The position numbers were made by a program, and so were the translations under genes. Below are positions 26,377-35,564 of a stretch of DNA of 64,000 bases, piece by piece. Each line of letters opens with the position of its first letter. The first letter of the stretch is position 1. The notes beneath the pieces are model-generated. The model was not told the DNA's origin. It saw only the letters and a list, made by a program, of their open reading frames with translations, and searched no databases. Source of the stretch: Gracilimonas sp964505215 (lineage in GTDB: Bacteria; Bacteroidota; Rhodothermia; Balneolales; Balneolaceae); the NCBI GenBank assembly GCA_964505215.1, contig CAZDGU010000010.1, forward strand, positions 50,451 through 114,450, in the 5' to 3' direction.

Positions 26377-26600
26377 CAGCTTTCTCCCTCAGTTTTCGGT
26401 TTCCCGCTATTATGCATAGACATGCCCTCCGATTCTTCCCCGCGAACCACATTCAGCAAGAAAATAGCAATATAAACTACTGCAAACAGAATCATGAATA
26501 CCAGCAAGCTGCGATATAAAGCCACATCAATGTTAACTCCAGAAATCATTAAGAGCATAAATAAGATGAGTGAAATAATAGTTATAAGTCGTAATAGCAT
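26376..26600 (-). CDS. Small two-helix membrane protein between flhG and fliA
   Basis: This 74-residue protein has two membrane helices (about 3-20 and 30-50) and a polar, charged C-terminal tail (RGEESEGMSMHNSGKPKTEG). A GGAGAATATC site precedes the ATG. The gene is embedded between flhG (16 bp) and fliA (overlapping TGATG), so it is co-translated with the sigma factor. No family recognised. A role in membrane tethering or control of FliA is possible but unsupported beyond position. Confidence 0.7.
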   Translation of the reverse strand: MLLRLITIISLILFMLLMISGVNIDVALYRSLLVFMILFAVVYIAIFLLNVVRGEESEGMSMHNSGKPKTEGES

Positions 26601-26616
26601 GATATTCTCCTTTCTA

Positions 26617-27411
26617 TTAAACCGTCTTTAACAGGGTTTCTTGAGCGTTAAGTGCGTAAGCAATCATATTTTGAGCAATGTATTCAAACTCTTGGTTTGA
26701 AGGACTTTGACTATTGCAGTATAGCAAAGGCTGCTGCTTCCGAACGGCCATCCGGATATCATCACTGGCCGTGATGGTGCCGAGATTCACCGTTTTCTGT
26801 TGTAAAAAGTAATTTAAAATATTGTTGAACCTGTGGTGGGTGCTTTCAGCCGTCTGCTCATTCTCTGCATAATTCACAATATCCACAAACTTATATCCCG
26901 GATCTATATTAAACACATACTTACAAAGCCGATATACGTCTGAGATGGAAGTCGGTTCATCCACTAAAATAAGAGCACCTGCGTGGCCTGCATCTAAGGC
27001 CCAAAGCGTCATTTCGCCTGCACCTGCGGGCGTATCAATAACAATAAAATCGTGGTTTTGCTTCAGGTAATCTGTCACTTGATCTAAGGCATCCATCACT
27101 AAAGAAGCCTCGAATTTATTCTCACCCGGCTCGTTAGCACCTGTAATCAGTGTAATTCCGGCTGTGTGGGAGGGGAGATCTTCAATTCCGCAATTTCCTT
27201 GCATCCAGCTGCTTACGGTTGCGCTTACCGGCTCGTTAAGTAAGGCTGCGCAGTTTGCCAATCCAAAATCTGCATCCAGCAAAGCTACACGGTAACCCTG
27301 CTCGCGAAGCATAACGGCCGTATTTACAGCAGTCATGCTTTTACCTACACCGCCTTTACCGCTAATTATAGCATATACAAATGGTTGTTCTAAAGATATA
27401 GCCTGTTTCAT
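26617..27411 (-). CDS. flhG: Flagellar number/placement ATPase FlhG (MinD-like)
   Basis: Using ATG 27411 (5 bases after the flhF stop) gives about 264 residues. The deviant Walker A KGGVGKS is at residues 19-25, DADFGLANCAALL and VIDTPAGAGEM follow, all typical of MinD/FlhG. An upstream in-frame start at 27486 would lie inside flhF and is less likely. FlhG limits flagellar number and stimulates the FlhF GTPase through an N-terminal DQAxxLR helix; here the start reads KQAISLE, keeping QA and L but not D or R. C-terminal residues are helical for membrane contact. Confidence 0.9.
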   Translation of the reverse strand: MKQAISLEQPFVYAIISGKGGVGKSMTAVNTAVMLREQGYRVALLDADFGLANCAALLNEPVSATVSSWMQGNCGIEDLPSHTAGITLITGANEPGENKFEASLVMDALDQVTDYLKQNHDFIVIDTPAGAGEMTLWALDAGHAGALILVDEPTSISDVYRLCKYVFNIDPGYKFVDIVNYAENEQTAESTHHRFNNILNYFLQQKTVNLGTITASDDIRMAVRKQQPLLYCNSQSPSNQEFEYIAQNMIAYALNAQETLLKTV

Positions 27412-27415
27412 ATTC

Positions 27416-28912
27416 TTATTGGTCTTGTAAAATTTGCTGGGCAAACCATTGTGGGTTAAACGATTGTAAGCTGTTAGTAAGCGCATCTCCTTTACTCAAA
27501 TAGCGGGCGTTACACTTCAGTTTTTCCATAAAAGGAAGTACGGTGCCCCATTTTGATATCTCATCTAAGTGGGTGATGGCTATATAATCGGGCTGAAGCG
27601 GATGCTGAGATGCCGAAGAGCCTTTAAAGTAAAAGCGGTTCATGGCTGCATTCACCACATAATGGACTTCCATTGGGGTGAAGGGAGACAGCAGCTGTCG
27701 TATTTTCCAAAACTCCCTAAACGAAAACTCTTGCTCTAAATGAAGAGAAGGAGTATCAATAAGCACGTGGTCAAATTCTTCGAGCTTATCGGATATTTCA
27801 TTTATATCTACTGATGTTTTTATGGGGAAGTACGCCAGCTCATGTTTGGCGCAAAAAGGTTCTAAAATGGTATAATAATCCTCGGCCGACTCATTTTGAG
27901 GATACACCGCAAGTACGGCAACCTTTTTATTAAGCATAAAATCAGGGTCGCGCGTCAGCTTCATAATCAGCTGTGTTTTTCCCGCTCCGGAAGGCCCGGC
28001 AAATAACAAAAACTTTTGAGGCTCATCTTCCGGCTCATTCCCCAGCGCTTTGCGAATCAGTTTGGCCAGATTTGTCATAAACAATTCATTTTGATCGTAA
28101 GGGTCAATTCCCTGCTTAATAATACTGCTGAACCAGCCCGCAACGGCACTGGTGTTGATTCCGGTTTTTACCAGCTGCTGAAATGCGGGGTGAGAAGCAT
28201 AATCCAAATTAGCAGACATCAGGGAGGAGTCGAGCAGTGCCTCCAGCTTGTCGAAGCGTTTGTGCAGCGCCTTTATTTCGCGCTGACTTTGCCGGTTTGA
28301 TGTGGATGCCGCCGCAGCCATTCCTGTAGGTTGCGACTCTTTAGATTTGGAAGGTTTAAAGTGGCTGATAAACTTACTTTCAGTCGTCTTATTCGCTTTC
28401 GGATGCTCTTCAACAGGCGCTTCTTTTTTCTCCGGAGCAGTACCATTTTGCGTTCTTACCGCAGAACGGTTGTACAAAAATCCGGAAGTATTTTCCTTTT
28501 TGAATGCGATTTCTTCCTGAGTCCCATTGGATGAAATTCCGTTTCCGTTTGTGCTTTTATTCATAAAAAGCTCAGAATTCCCATTCACCTGCTGTTCTGC
28601 AAATTTACGAAGGGAACTCAGCGTGTCTTTTCTTTTCGGCTTTTCCTGGGGTGAAGGCTCACCTGCCGGCTGAGATCGTTCAAAGCTGACGCCTTCTTTC
28701 TGGGATGCTCTAACTGTTTTTGCCGGACGTGAAGCTTGAGGTGTTTGTTCTTTTTCTTGTTTCTTTTCGTCCGAGAAGATGGTGATACGGGCTTTTTCAT
28801 CCGCACCGTTGCCCTCCCAAGACTCTATTACAAGAACATCTTCTCCATACATTTGCTGAGCCGTTTTCTTGGCTGCTTCAATCGTTTTTCCGAATACATT
28901 CTTTAAAATCAT
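27416..28912 (-). CDS. flhF: Flagellar placement protein FlhF with a degenerate GTPase core
   Basis: This 498-residue protein begins with the FlhF B-domain start (LKNVFGKTIEAAKKTAQQMY) and a long low-complexity linker (about 50-190). The C-terminal SRP-type NG domain has P-loop GPSGAGKT (306-313), where the family normally has GKTTT. The G3 position reads DTPSL (386-390) instead of DTAGR/DTVGM, and G4 reads THLDE (447-451) rather than TKLDE. Changes at these positions suggest weak or altered GTP hydrolysis. FlhF normally recruits the first flagellar parts to the pole. It overlaps flhA by 4 bp. Position makes the call secure. Confidence 0.88.
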   Translation of the reverse strand: MILKNVFGKTIEAAKKTAQQMYGEDVLVIESWEGNGADEKARITIFSDEKKQEKEQTPQASRPAKTVRASQKEGVSFERSQPAGEPSPQEKPKRKDTLSSLRKFAEQQVNGNSELFMNKSTNGNGISSNGTQEEIAFKKENTSGFLYNRSAVRTQNGTAPEKKEAPVEEHPKANKTTESKFISHFKPSKSKESQPTGMAAAASTSNRQSQREIKALHKRFDKLEALLDSSLMSANLDYASHPAFQQLVKTGINTSAVAGWFSSIIKQGIDPYDQNELFMTNLAKLIRKALGNEPEDEPQKFLLFAGPSGAGKTQLIMKLTRDPDFMLNKKVAVLAVYPQNESAEDYYTILEPFCAKHELAYFPIKTSVDINEISDKLEEFDHVLIDTPSLHLEQEFSFREFWKIRQLLSPFTPMEVHYVVNAAMNRFYFKGSSASQHPLQPDYIAITHLDEISKWGTVLPFMEKLKCNARYLSKGDALTNSLQSFNPQWFAQQILQDQ

Positions 28913-31059
28913 GCCGGTACGTGTTCTTCAGGTGTATTAATAGGTTGTTCAGCTTGTGCGGTCGGCTGTGGATTAGGAGCAGGCTCCTCAATCTTCAGTC
29001 GGCCAAATGTTTTAAACTGAACATCTTGGCTTATGTCGTTGTACGACAGTACACTAATATCTGGCAAAATTGGTGCCAAAAACTCAAAAAGGGTAAATCT
29101 GAGAATAGGAGAAGTCATCAATACGGGATCAAATCCCTGGCGAATCATTCCGTCAAAAGTGTTGGAAGCGCTCTTGTACAGTCGCTCAATAGTCTCGGGA
29201 GTAAGCCCCAGCGTGTTGCTGTTTAGCGAGCCCTGCTGAGCCTGAGAAATAAGGTGAGATTCTAAATTAGGATCCAGCATCACCACCGTAACTTCTTTTT
29301 CTGCGTTTGCAAACTGGCGGGTAATGGTTTCCGAAAGGGCGGCCCGGCAATACTCCGTAAGTACATCTGTATTATTGGTTTGATGACAATAATCGGCCAG
29401 GGTTTCCAGAATAGTTACCAAGTCTTTAATAGGCACGCGCTCGCGAAGCAATCGCTTCAATACTTTCTGAATTTCGCCAACCTTCATGCCGTCGGGAATC
29501 AGTTCTTCAACCAGTGCGCTGTGCTGTTCTTTAATATTATCAATCAGTTTCTTCACCATCTGGCGATCTACCAGCTTATGTGCATTTTTCTTCAGCACTT
29601 CCATTAAATGCGTAGTAATAACCGCGCCCGATTCAATTACTGAAAGCCCATATTTTTCCGCTTGCGACTTATTTTTTCCGCTCACCCAAATAGCATCCAT
29701 TCCAAAAGTTGGATCTTTGGTTTCAATTCCCTGAATATCCGGTTTAAAGTCGGCCGGTAACAGGGTTAGATGATAGCCGGGCAGCAGTTCGCCATCACCC
29801 TGCATAATTCCGCGCATTTTAATGGTGTAATTGTTAGCCCCCAGCTGCACATTATCTCGAATGCGAATAGAGGGAACAATAATGCCAAGTTCTGATGCCA
29901 GCTGTTTTCGGAGAGAAGTCATGCGCTGCAATAAATCACCGCCTTGTTCAGCTTCTACCATGGGAATGAGGCTGTAGCCAATTTCTAACTCCAGCGTGTC
30001 CATAAGCAGATAATTCTCTACCGGATCTTCGGCTTTCCCGGTCAGCTCTTTGGTTTCCTGTTCTTGTTCTTCCTGACGTTCTTTCTCATCGCGCTGGAAG
30101 TTTTTAATTCCCATAAACACAAAGAAGCCGCCAATGGCCCAAAATGGAACAATGGGCAAACCGGGAATCAATCCCATAAAAAAGACAAATGCAGCACCGA
30201 TAATTACCGTTTTTGGATTGCCCAACAGCTGGAACTGCAGCTCGTTACCAAGATTTCCTTCCGAGGCCGCCCGCGATACAATAATACCGGCAGCTGTGGA
30301 AATGAGGAGTCCCGGAATTTGAGAAACCAGTCCGTCACCAATGGTCATTAACGTATAAGTGGCCGCAGCTTCGCCAATGGGCATATTCAGCTGCATGGTT
30401 CCGATAATCAGCCCGCCAATAATGTTTATAAATGTGATGAGGAGTCCGGCAATTACATCACCGCGCACAAACTTACTGGCACCGTCCATAGCACCGTAAA
30501 AGTCGGCTTCGCGGGCAATTTCTTCTCGCTTTTCTTTTGCTTCCTGATCGGTTAGCAGTCCGGCGTTGAGGTCGGCATCAATCGACATTTGCTTTCCGGG
30601 CATGGCATCCAGCGTAAAACGGGCGGCTACTTCTGCAATTCGGGTAGCACCTTTGGTTATCACCACAAAGTTGATAATCACCAAAACGGAGAAAATGATA
30701 ATTCCGATTACAAAGTTACCTTGAACAATAAAATCCCCGAACGACTCAATGATAGAACCGGCATAACCTTCACTTAAAATGAGGCGGGTAGTGGCCACGT
30801 TCAGTGAAAGCCGGAAGAGCGTTAAAATAAGCAGCATGCCCGGGAATACTGCAAACTGCAGCGGCTTGAGCGCATAAAAGGCAACCAGCAGTACAATCAG
30901 CGACAACGAGATGTTGAGCGCTAAAAAGAAATCCATTAAAGCCGTGGGAAACGGAATAATCATGATCATCAAAATCATGATGATGCTGGAGGAAATTAAG
31001 ACATCCGTCTGGAAAAATGTTCCTTTTAATTGCTTGAATGAAATTCCGCCAAAGGCCAT
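28909..31059 (-). CDS. flhA: Flagellar export gate protein FlhA
   Basis: This 716-residue protein has about eight N-terminal membrane helices. The family signature LTLFRLSLNVATTRLILSEG is at about 79-98, and the conserved loop ATRIAEVAARFTLDAMPGKQ follows near 140-160. The cytoplasmic C-terminal half (from about 350) forms the substrate-docking ring. FlhA drives proton-coupled export and receives chaperone-substrate complexes. It lies 3 bp after flhB and overlaps flhF. All family features look intact. Confidence 0.97.
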   Translation of the reverse strand: MAFGGISFKQLKGTFFQTDVLISSSIIMILMIMIIPFPTALMDFFLALNISLSLIVLLVAFYALKPLQFAVFPGMLLILTLFRLSLNVATTRLILSEGYAGSIIESFGDFIVQGNFVIGIIIFSVLVIINFVVITKGATRIAEVAARFTLDAMPGKQMSIDADLNAGLLTDQEAKEKREEIAREADFYGAMDGASKFVRGDVIAGLLITFINIIGGLIIGTMQLNMPIGEAAATYTLMTIGDGLVSQIPGLLISTAAGIIVSRAASEGNLGNELQFQLLGNPKTVIIGAAFVFFMGLIPGLPIVPFWAIGGFFVFMGIKNFQRDEKERQEEQEQETKELTGKAEDPVENYLLMDTLELEIGYSLIPMVEAEQGGDLLQRMTSLRKQLASELGIIVPSIRIRDNVQLGANNYTIKMRGIMQGDGELLPGYHLTLLPADFKPDIQGIETKDPTFGMDAIWVSGKNKSQAEKYGLSVIESGAVITTHLMEVLKKNAHKLVDRQMVKKLIDNIKEQHSALVEELIPDGMKVGEIQKVLKRLLRERVPIKDLVTILETLADYCHQTNNTDVLTEYCRAALSETITRQFANAEKEVTVVMLDPNLESHLISQAQQGSLNSNTLGLTPETIERLYKSASNTFDGMIRQGFDPVLMTSPILRFTLFEFLAPILPDISVLSYNDISQDVQFKTFGRLKIEEPAPNPQPTAQAEQPINTPEEHVPA

Positions 31060-31062
31060 AAT

Positions 31063-32139
31063 TTAAATGCTGTGTTTAGATTTAAGTTTGTAAACATACG
31101 CCAGTATCTCTGCTACAGCGCGGTATTGGTCTTCCGGGATGAATTCATCCTCTTCGGCTGTGGCATAAAGAGCACGGGCTACAGGTACATTCTCTACAAT
31201 TGGTATGCCATACTGTTTGGCCAGCTCTTTTATGCGAAGCGCACGCAGCCTTTTTCCTTTAATAGTTACAATGGGAGCGTTGCTTTTTTCGGGATCGTAC
31301 ATCAGGGCTACAGCATAATGGGTGGGGTTGGTTACAACCACATCGGCTGCTAATACGGCGTGATCCATGCGTTTTTGCTGGCGAAGCTTCATCCCAAATT
31401 TGCGGCGCTGACCTTTTACATGCGGATCGCCTTCCATCTGTTTGTATTCGTCTTTTACTTCCTGCTTGGTCATGCGCAAATCTTTGCGATGCTGAAAGCG
31501 CTGGTAAATGGCATCGGCAATGGAGAGAATGAGCAGGGCCGACATTATGCGCGTAACAAACAGCAGAATGTATGAGCCTGATTCACTGATGCTGTATTTT
31601 AAAGGGGAAATCAGGAATGAGACGAAATGGTCAATATCATTCCGTACCGTAAAATATACGACTATAACTACAATACCCAGCTTCAAAAACCCTTTGGCCA
31701 GCTCTACCAGTCCTTTTGCTGAAAATATTTTTTTAAGCCCGCTAAGCGGATTCATTTTACTTCCTTTGGGCTGCATGGCTTCAAAAGAAAATGCGCCTCC
31801 GGTTTGTACTACATTTACCAATACAGCCATAATTAGCAGTACAATCATAGTGGGCGTAATCATGTCCATGCCAGCCCAAAGTGCATCTTTCAGGAAATTA
31901 ATGGCTTCTCCCTGGTTGTCAAATCCACCGCCGGCGTTGGAGAAAAACGTCTCAAATAATTTAGTGAGCCGATCTCCGATAACGGAGCTCATACTTATAA
32001 AGGAAATTATAGCGGTAATCATCAGTGCCACAGAGGAAACCTCCTTGCTGACGCTTACATTGCCTTCCTTCCGTGCGTCATCCAGACGTTTCTGGGAAGG
32101 TTCTTCCGTTTTTTCCTGATCTGATTTATTGTCTGACAT
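31063..32139 (-). CDS. flhB: Flagellar export switch protein FlhB
   Basis: Starting at ATG 32139 gives 358 residues (a GTG at 32145 would add two). Four membrane helices are followed by the cytoplasmic autocleavage motif NPTH (about 271-274, in VVTNPTHYAVAL). FlhB changes export specificity from hook to filament when FliK signals hook completion. It opens the minus-strand operon flhB-flhA-flhF-flhG-orf-fliA. No convincing promoter was found in the 290 bp upstream, which hold a repeat. Confidence 0.96.
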   Translation of the reverse strand: MSDNKSDQEKTEEPSQKRLDDARKEGNVSVSKEVSSVALMITAIISFISMSSVIGDRLTKLFETFFSNAGGGFDNQGEAINFLKDALWAGMDMITPTMIVLLIMAVLVNVVQTGGAFSFEAMQPKGSKMNPLSGLKKIFSAKGLVELAKGFLKLGIVVIVVYFTVRNDIDHFVSFLISPLKYSISESGSYILLFVTRIMSALLILSIADAIYQRFQHRKDLRMTKQEVKDEYKQMEGDPHVKGQRRKFGMKLRQQKRMDHAVLAADVVVTNPTHYAVALMYDPEKSNAPIVTIKGKRLRALRIKELAKQYGIPIVENVPVARALYATAEEDEFIPEDQYRAVAEILAYVYKLKSKHSI

Positions 32140-32272
32140 ACCCACTGAATATCAAAAACAGTACCATTTGGCAAAAGAGGGGAAGAGCTGCCTCCGGTAG
32201 GTTCAGACTGCTATGTGAAGGATAAAAAGTTCTGCTTTACGGAAAACATTTCCCGCTTTTACAGAGATTTTA

Positions 32273-32372
32273 TTTAACGCAGAGGTTCACGGAGTTTGGC
32301 GCAGTGTCTCGCAGAGTTTTTGTTCCACTTCTGCGCTACTCCGCGCATTCCTCGGCGAGACTCAGCGAGAAA
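32273..32372 (+). repeat. CGCAGAG-type intergenic repeat
   Basis: A stretch built from variants of CGCAGAGGTTCACGGAG and its complement (GCGCAGTGTCTCGCAGAG, then CTCCGCGCATTCCTCGGCGAG on the far side of TTCTGCGCTA) forms a loose inverted structure. This type of element is common between genes in Bacteroidota and relatives. It fills most of the flhB-moxR gap; nothing else was seen there. Confidence 0.5.
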
Positions 32373-32431
32373 AGAAAAGGGTAGATGAGTAGATAACTTG
32401 CGTAATAAAACAGCTTTTAAACACTTACCAA

Positions 32432-33433
32432 CTACGGCACCTGAACGTTGTTCATTATTTGAGTGACGATGTTTTCGGGGGTGATGTCTTCGGCTTCCGC
32501 TTCAAAAGTGGGGATGATGCGGTGGCGAAGCACATCCATGGCAATGGTGCGTACATCTTCGGGAGTTACATAAGCCCGGTGCTCCATAAAAGCATGTGCC
32601 CGGGAAGCTAAGTTCAAGTTAATAGTAGCACGTGGAGAGGCTCCAAAGCTGATTAAATCTTCCAGATCTTCCAGTCCGTAGTTCTTGGGCTTTCGGGTAG
32701 CAAATACTAAATCTACAATATATTGCTCCACTTTTTCATCCATGTAAATATCGTTGACGGTGGCTCGGGCATCCAATATTTTTTGTGGACTTACCACTTT
32801 ATTCAACTGTTCTTTTTTGCCTGTTTTGGCCTGCTGGCGCATAATTTGTAGTTCTTCCTGCTCTGTGGGGTAATCAATTTTTAACTTCAACATAAAGCGG
32901 TCAACCTGAGCTTCGGGCAGCGGATAGGTTCCCTCTTGCTCTACCGGGTTTTGCGTGGCCAGTACCAAAAAAGGCTCATCCAGCTTAAAGGTATTCTCCC
33001 CAATGGTAACCTGTTTTTCCTGCATAGCCTCCAGCAGCGCACTTTGCACCTTAGCCGGAGAGCGGTTAATCTCATCAGCCAAAATAATATTGGCAAAAAT
33101 AGGCCCTTTCTTTACTAAAAATTCGGCTTCTTTTTGGTTGTAAATCAGCGTTCCAATTAAATCTGCGGGCAGCAGGTCGGGGGTGAACTGAATACGTTGG
33201 AAAGCCGTATCTAAAACCGTAGCTAAACTTGAAACTGTAAGCGTTTTAGCCAATCCGGGAACACCTTCAAGCAAAACATGGCCGTTGGTGAGCAAACCAA
33301 TCAACAGGCGGTCAATCATATAGCGCTGGCCAATAATAACTTTATCCAATTCATTTCGAATATCCTCAATAAAAGCACTGGTTTCTTTAATTTTTTCGGA
33401 TAATGCTTCCATGTCAATCGCGTATTCACTCAT
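32432..33433 (-). CDS. moxR: MoxR-family AAA+ ATPase
   Basis: This 333-residue protein has Walker A GVPGLAKT (57-64), Walker B ILADEINRSPAKVQSALLEA, and the family segment VLATQNPVEQEGTYPLPEAQ followed by DRFMLKL. MoxR proteins act as chaperone-like ATPases, often with DUF58 and von Willebrand-factor proteins, in assembling metal enzymes or envelope complexes. No such partner lies downstream here; the next gene is flhB, across a repeat. It is divergent from uppP. The partner set would have to be elsewhere. Confidence 0.93.
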   Translation of the reverse strand: MSEYAIDMEALSEKIKETSAFIEDIRNELDKVIIGQRYMIDRLLIGLLTNGHVLLEGVPGLAKTLTVSSLATVLDTAFQRIQFTPDLLPADLIGTLIYNQKEAEFLVKKGPIFANIILADEINRSPAKVQSALLEAMQEKQVTIGENTFKLDEPFLVLATQNPVEQEGTYPLPEAQVDRFMLKLKIDYPTEQEELQIMRQQAKTGKKEQLNKVVSPQKILDARATVNDIYMDEKVEQYIVDLVFATRKPKNYGLEDLEDLISFGASPRATINLNLASRAHAFMEHRAYVTPEDVRTIAMDVLRHRIIPTFEAEAEDITPENIVTQIMNNVQVP

Positions 33434-33508
33434 TGTTAAATTCTTTTTTAGTATTAGCTATTGTTATGATTATTTTGTCGGCTTCAAAATTGAACAAATA
33501 TAAGAAAA

Positions 33509-34315
33509 GTGGACGTTTTACAATCTTTTTTATTGGGCCTTCTTCAAGGGATTAGTGAATTTTTACCTATAAGCAGTTCCGGCCATCTGGTATTGGGTAA
33601 ATATATTTTAGGAGCCGATGTAGAGGCCGGCATTACCTACGAGGTTGTGGTCCACTTTGGTACCTTGTGCAGTATTCTGATTTATTACCGGTACACCCTT
33701 ACCGACTTACTGTTTTCGGGGTTGAAGTTTTTGAAATCTCCGGCAAAACAAAAGAACGATCCACAGGTGAAAACCATCGGTTATATTTTAATAACCATGA
33801 TTCCGGCCATGATAGTGGGTTTTACGATAAAGGACCAAATAGAAAATATTTTCATGGATCCGATGTACGTCTCCATCATGTTGATTGTAACCGGTACAAT
33901 TCTGTTTTTAACACGCTTTGCCGGCGAAACTTTGAAGAGCATTAATCTCCCCAGAAGTGTTGTTATCGGTTTAGCCCAAGCTTTTGCCCTAATTCCGGGA
34001 ATAAGCAGGTCCGGTTCAACCATTTCTGCATCACTGTATTTAGGGGTGAAAAGGGAAGAGGCTGCTAACTTTTCTTTTCTGATGGTGATCCCTGTTATTG
34101 CCGGCGCCATGTTGCTTGAAATTAAAGATATGATAGCCATTGGTGTAACAGATGCTGAGATGCTGAGCTTAGTGGTTGGCTTCTTTACCTCATTTATTTC
34201 CGGTTATTTTGCGCTTAAATATTTGATTATCATTTTAAAGAACAAAGGCTTTCATTTCTTCGCTTATTATTGCTGGCTGGTAGGAGCCATCGGGCTTTTA
34301 TACTTCTGGTTTTGA
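33509..34315 (+). CDS. uppP: Undecaprenyl-diphosphatase UppP (BacA)
   Basis: This 268-residue membrane protein shows both family motifs: LPISSSGHLVLGKYI at about 20-34 and ALIPGISRSGSTISASLYLG near 160-180. The first aligns with the EFLPISSSGHL active-site loop. It recycles undecaprenyl pyrophosphate for peptidoglycan synthesis, and overexpression gives bacitracin resistance. Translation appears to start at GTG 33509 (MDVLQSFLLGLLQGISEFLP is the expected N-terminus). A weak 5-bp hairpin CCCGA/TCGGG follows at about 34355. Confidence 0.96.
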   Translation: MDVLQSFLLGLLQGISEFLPISSSGHLVLGKYILGADVEAGITYEVVVHFGTLCSILIYYRYTLTDLLFSGLKFLKSPAKQKNDPQVKTIGYILITMIPAMIVGFTIKDQIENIFMDPMYVSIMLIVTGTILFLTRFAGETLKSINLPRSVVIGLAQAFALIPGISRSGSTISASLYLGVKREEAANFSFLMVIPVIAGAMLLEIKDMIAIGVTDAEMLSLVVGFFTSFISGYFALKYLIIILKNKGFHFFAYYCWLVGAIGLLYFWF

Positions 34316-34393
34316 TAACAGATGAAGTGTTTTGCCCGGCTGCTGGAAAATCACCCCGAATAGCTCGGGTTACAGAGTTAAAAATTACTGTTG

Positions 34394-35563
34394 CTAAAAC
34401 ATGTATCCGGCGGTAAAGTAAATGCCGTAGCCTTCTTCCGAAAAGCCAATATCTCCGCGCAAAATAAAATCGTTGGTGAAGAAGGAGCTGTTTCCTCCAA
34501 AGCCGAAGGTGTACTTTAAATCGTTAAAGACGTTTTTTAGAGAAGTGGAGTTTGGGAATGTGCGGCCAACATCAAAGAAAATAGTGCCGCCAAGCCGTAC
34601 ATCAACCGCTTTAAATTCAATAAGCCACGTACGTAATTCGCTGTTTAGGAACAGTGCATTTTGGTCTCTGAATCTGTTTTCAGGATAACCCCGCATCGAG
34701 TCTTCTCCACCCAGTTCGGGCAGCTTCCAGTACGGCAGGGTCCCCGCCGAATGTGCAAAACTGAGCCGATTGGCAAAAGTAATGTCTCTAATTAAATGAA
34801 AGGTAGCATAGGAGCGAGCCTCTCCATTTAACCGAAAGTAACGCGTGGAGCTGCCTAACCACCGGTGGGAAAATTCAACCCCGGTTTTTACATACGTACC
34901 CGAAGTAGGAGCAAATTCATTATCCCGGTTTTCCCAAATAACTCCGGCTCCTAAGGCAGAGGCCCGGCTGCCATCTACACCTTGTGGCTGTTCGGCTATA
35001 ATGAGTCGGTTAGCGTTGTTTCCCCAGGGCGTTCTGTAGTCAAACACAGCCAAGCCGTACGCGTCTAAATGAGCGCCATTAGTGTAAGCTATTATAGGGC
35101 GGCGGAGTGTGAGCTCAATTCCGGTGGAAAAGGATTTGTACAAGTAGTAATTGCTGTTTTTTAAGCTATTCGGAAGTTCAGCGTAGTTTCCAATACCATA
35201 ATATTGATTCTCTAAAAAGCGGGACACATAAAGCTCAGAAGTTAACCGTTGATTTGATTCAAAAATATCCGGTTTGTCGAATAGTACGGTAGAAGAAATC
35301 AGTCCTTTGGTTGAAAAAAGTGCGTTTAAGTGTAGATAAGAATAGAAGGGATGTACGTCTTTTTTATAAGAATACCGGCTGCCAATACCACCTAAAATCA
35401 AGCCCAAATCACTGTTATAGGCAATGGCCGGCAGAAAGGCGAGTTCGGTAGAGTCAACCGTTACAGCTTTTTGTTGAGCCGGTGCAGTAATGGATATACC
35501 AAAAAAAAGGAGCAGCATAGCTGCTCCTTTTGTAAAGAGTTGAAAGCAGGTTGTGTTTTTCAA
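34394..35563 (-). CDS. Omp85/BamA-type outer-membrane barrel protein
   Basis: This 389-residue protein has a signal peptide (to about residue 29, ...TAPAQQ) and then many amphipathic beta strands. GGEDSMRGYPENRFRDQN resembles the conserved barrel segment of bacterial surface antigen (D15/Omp85) proteins (RGY motif), followed by ELRTWLIEF. It ends in GYMF with a terminal phenylalanine, as outer-membrane barrels do. No POTRA repeats are evident, so it is a short barrel-only member. It lies one base after nhaD and is probably co-transcribed. Function is unknown. Confidence 0.8.
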   Translation of the reverse strand: MKNTTCFQLFTKGAAMLLLFFGISITAPAQQKAVTVDSTELAFLPAIAYNSDLGLILGGIGSRYSYKKDVHPFYSYLHLNALFSTKGLISSTVLFDKPDIFESNQRLTSELYVSRFLENQYYGIGNYAELPNSLKNSNYYLYKSFSTGIELTLRRPIIAYTNGAHLDAYGLAVFDYRTPWGNNANRLIIAEQPQGVDGSRASALGAGVIWENRDNEFAPTSGTYVKTGVEFSHRWLGSSTRYFRLNGEARSYATFHLIRDITFANRLSFAHSAGTLPYWKLPELGGEDSMRGYPENRFRDQNALFLNSELRTWLIEFKAVDVRLGGTIFFDVGRTFPNSTSLKNVFNDLKYTFGFGGNSSFFTNDFILRGDIGFSEEGYGIYFTAGYMF

Positions 35564-35564
35564 T

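Noticed and set aside
27412..27486. Longer FlhG start inside flhF
   Set aside because: ATG 27411 directly after the flhF stop gives the normal MinD-like N-terminus; the extra 25 residues look like out-of-frame flhF.
32160..32200. TTTTGCC on the minus strand upstream of flhB as a sigma-54 -12 element
   Set aside because: No GG lies 12 bases upstream, so there is no -24 element.
34340..34390. Hairpin CCCGA/TCGGG after uppP as a terminator
   Set aside because: Only five base pairs and no T tract follow.
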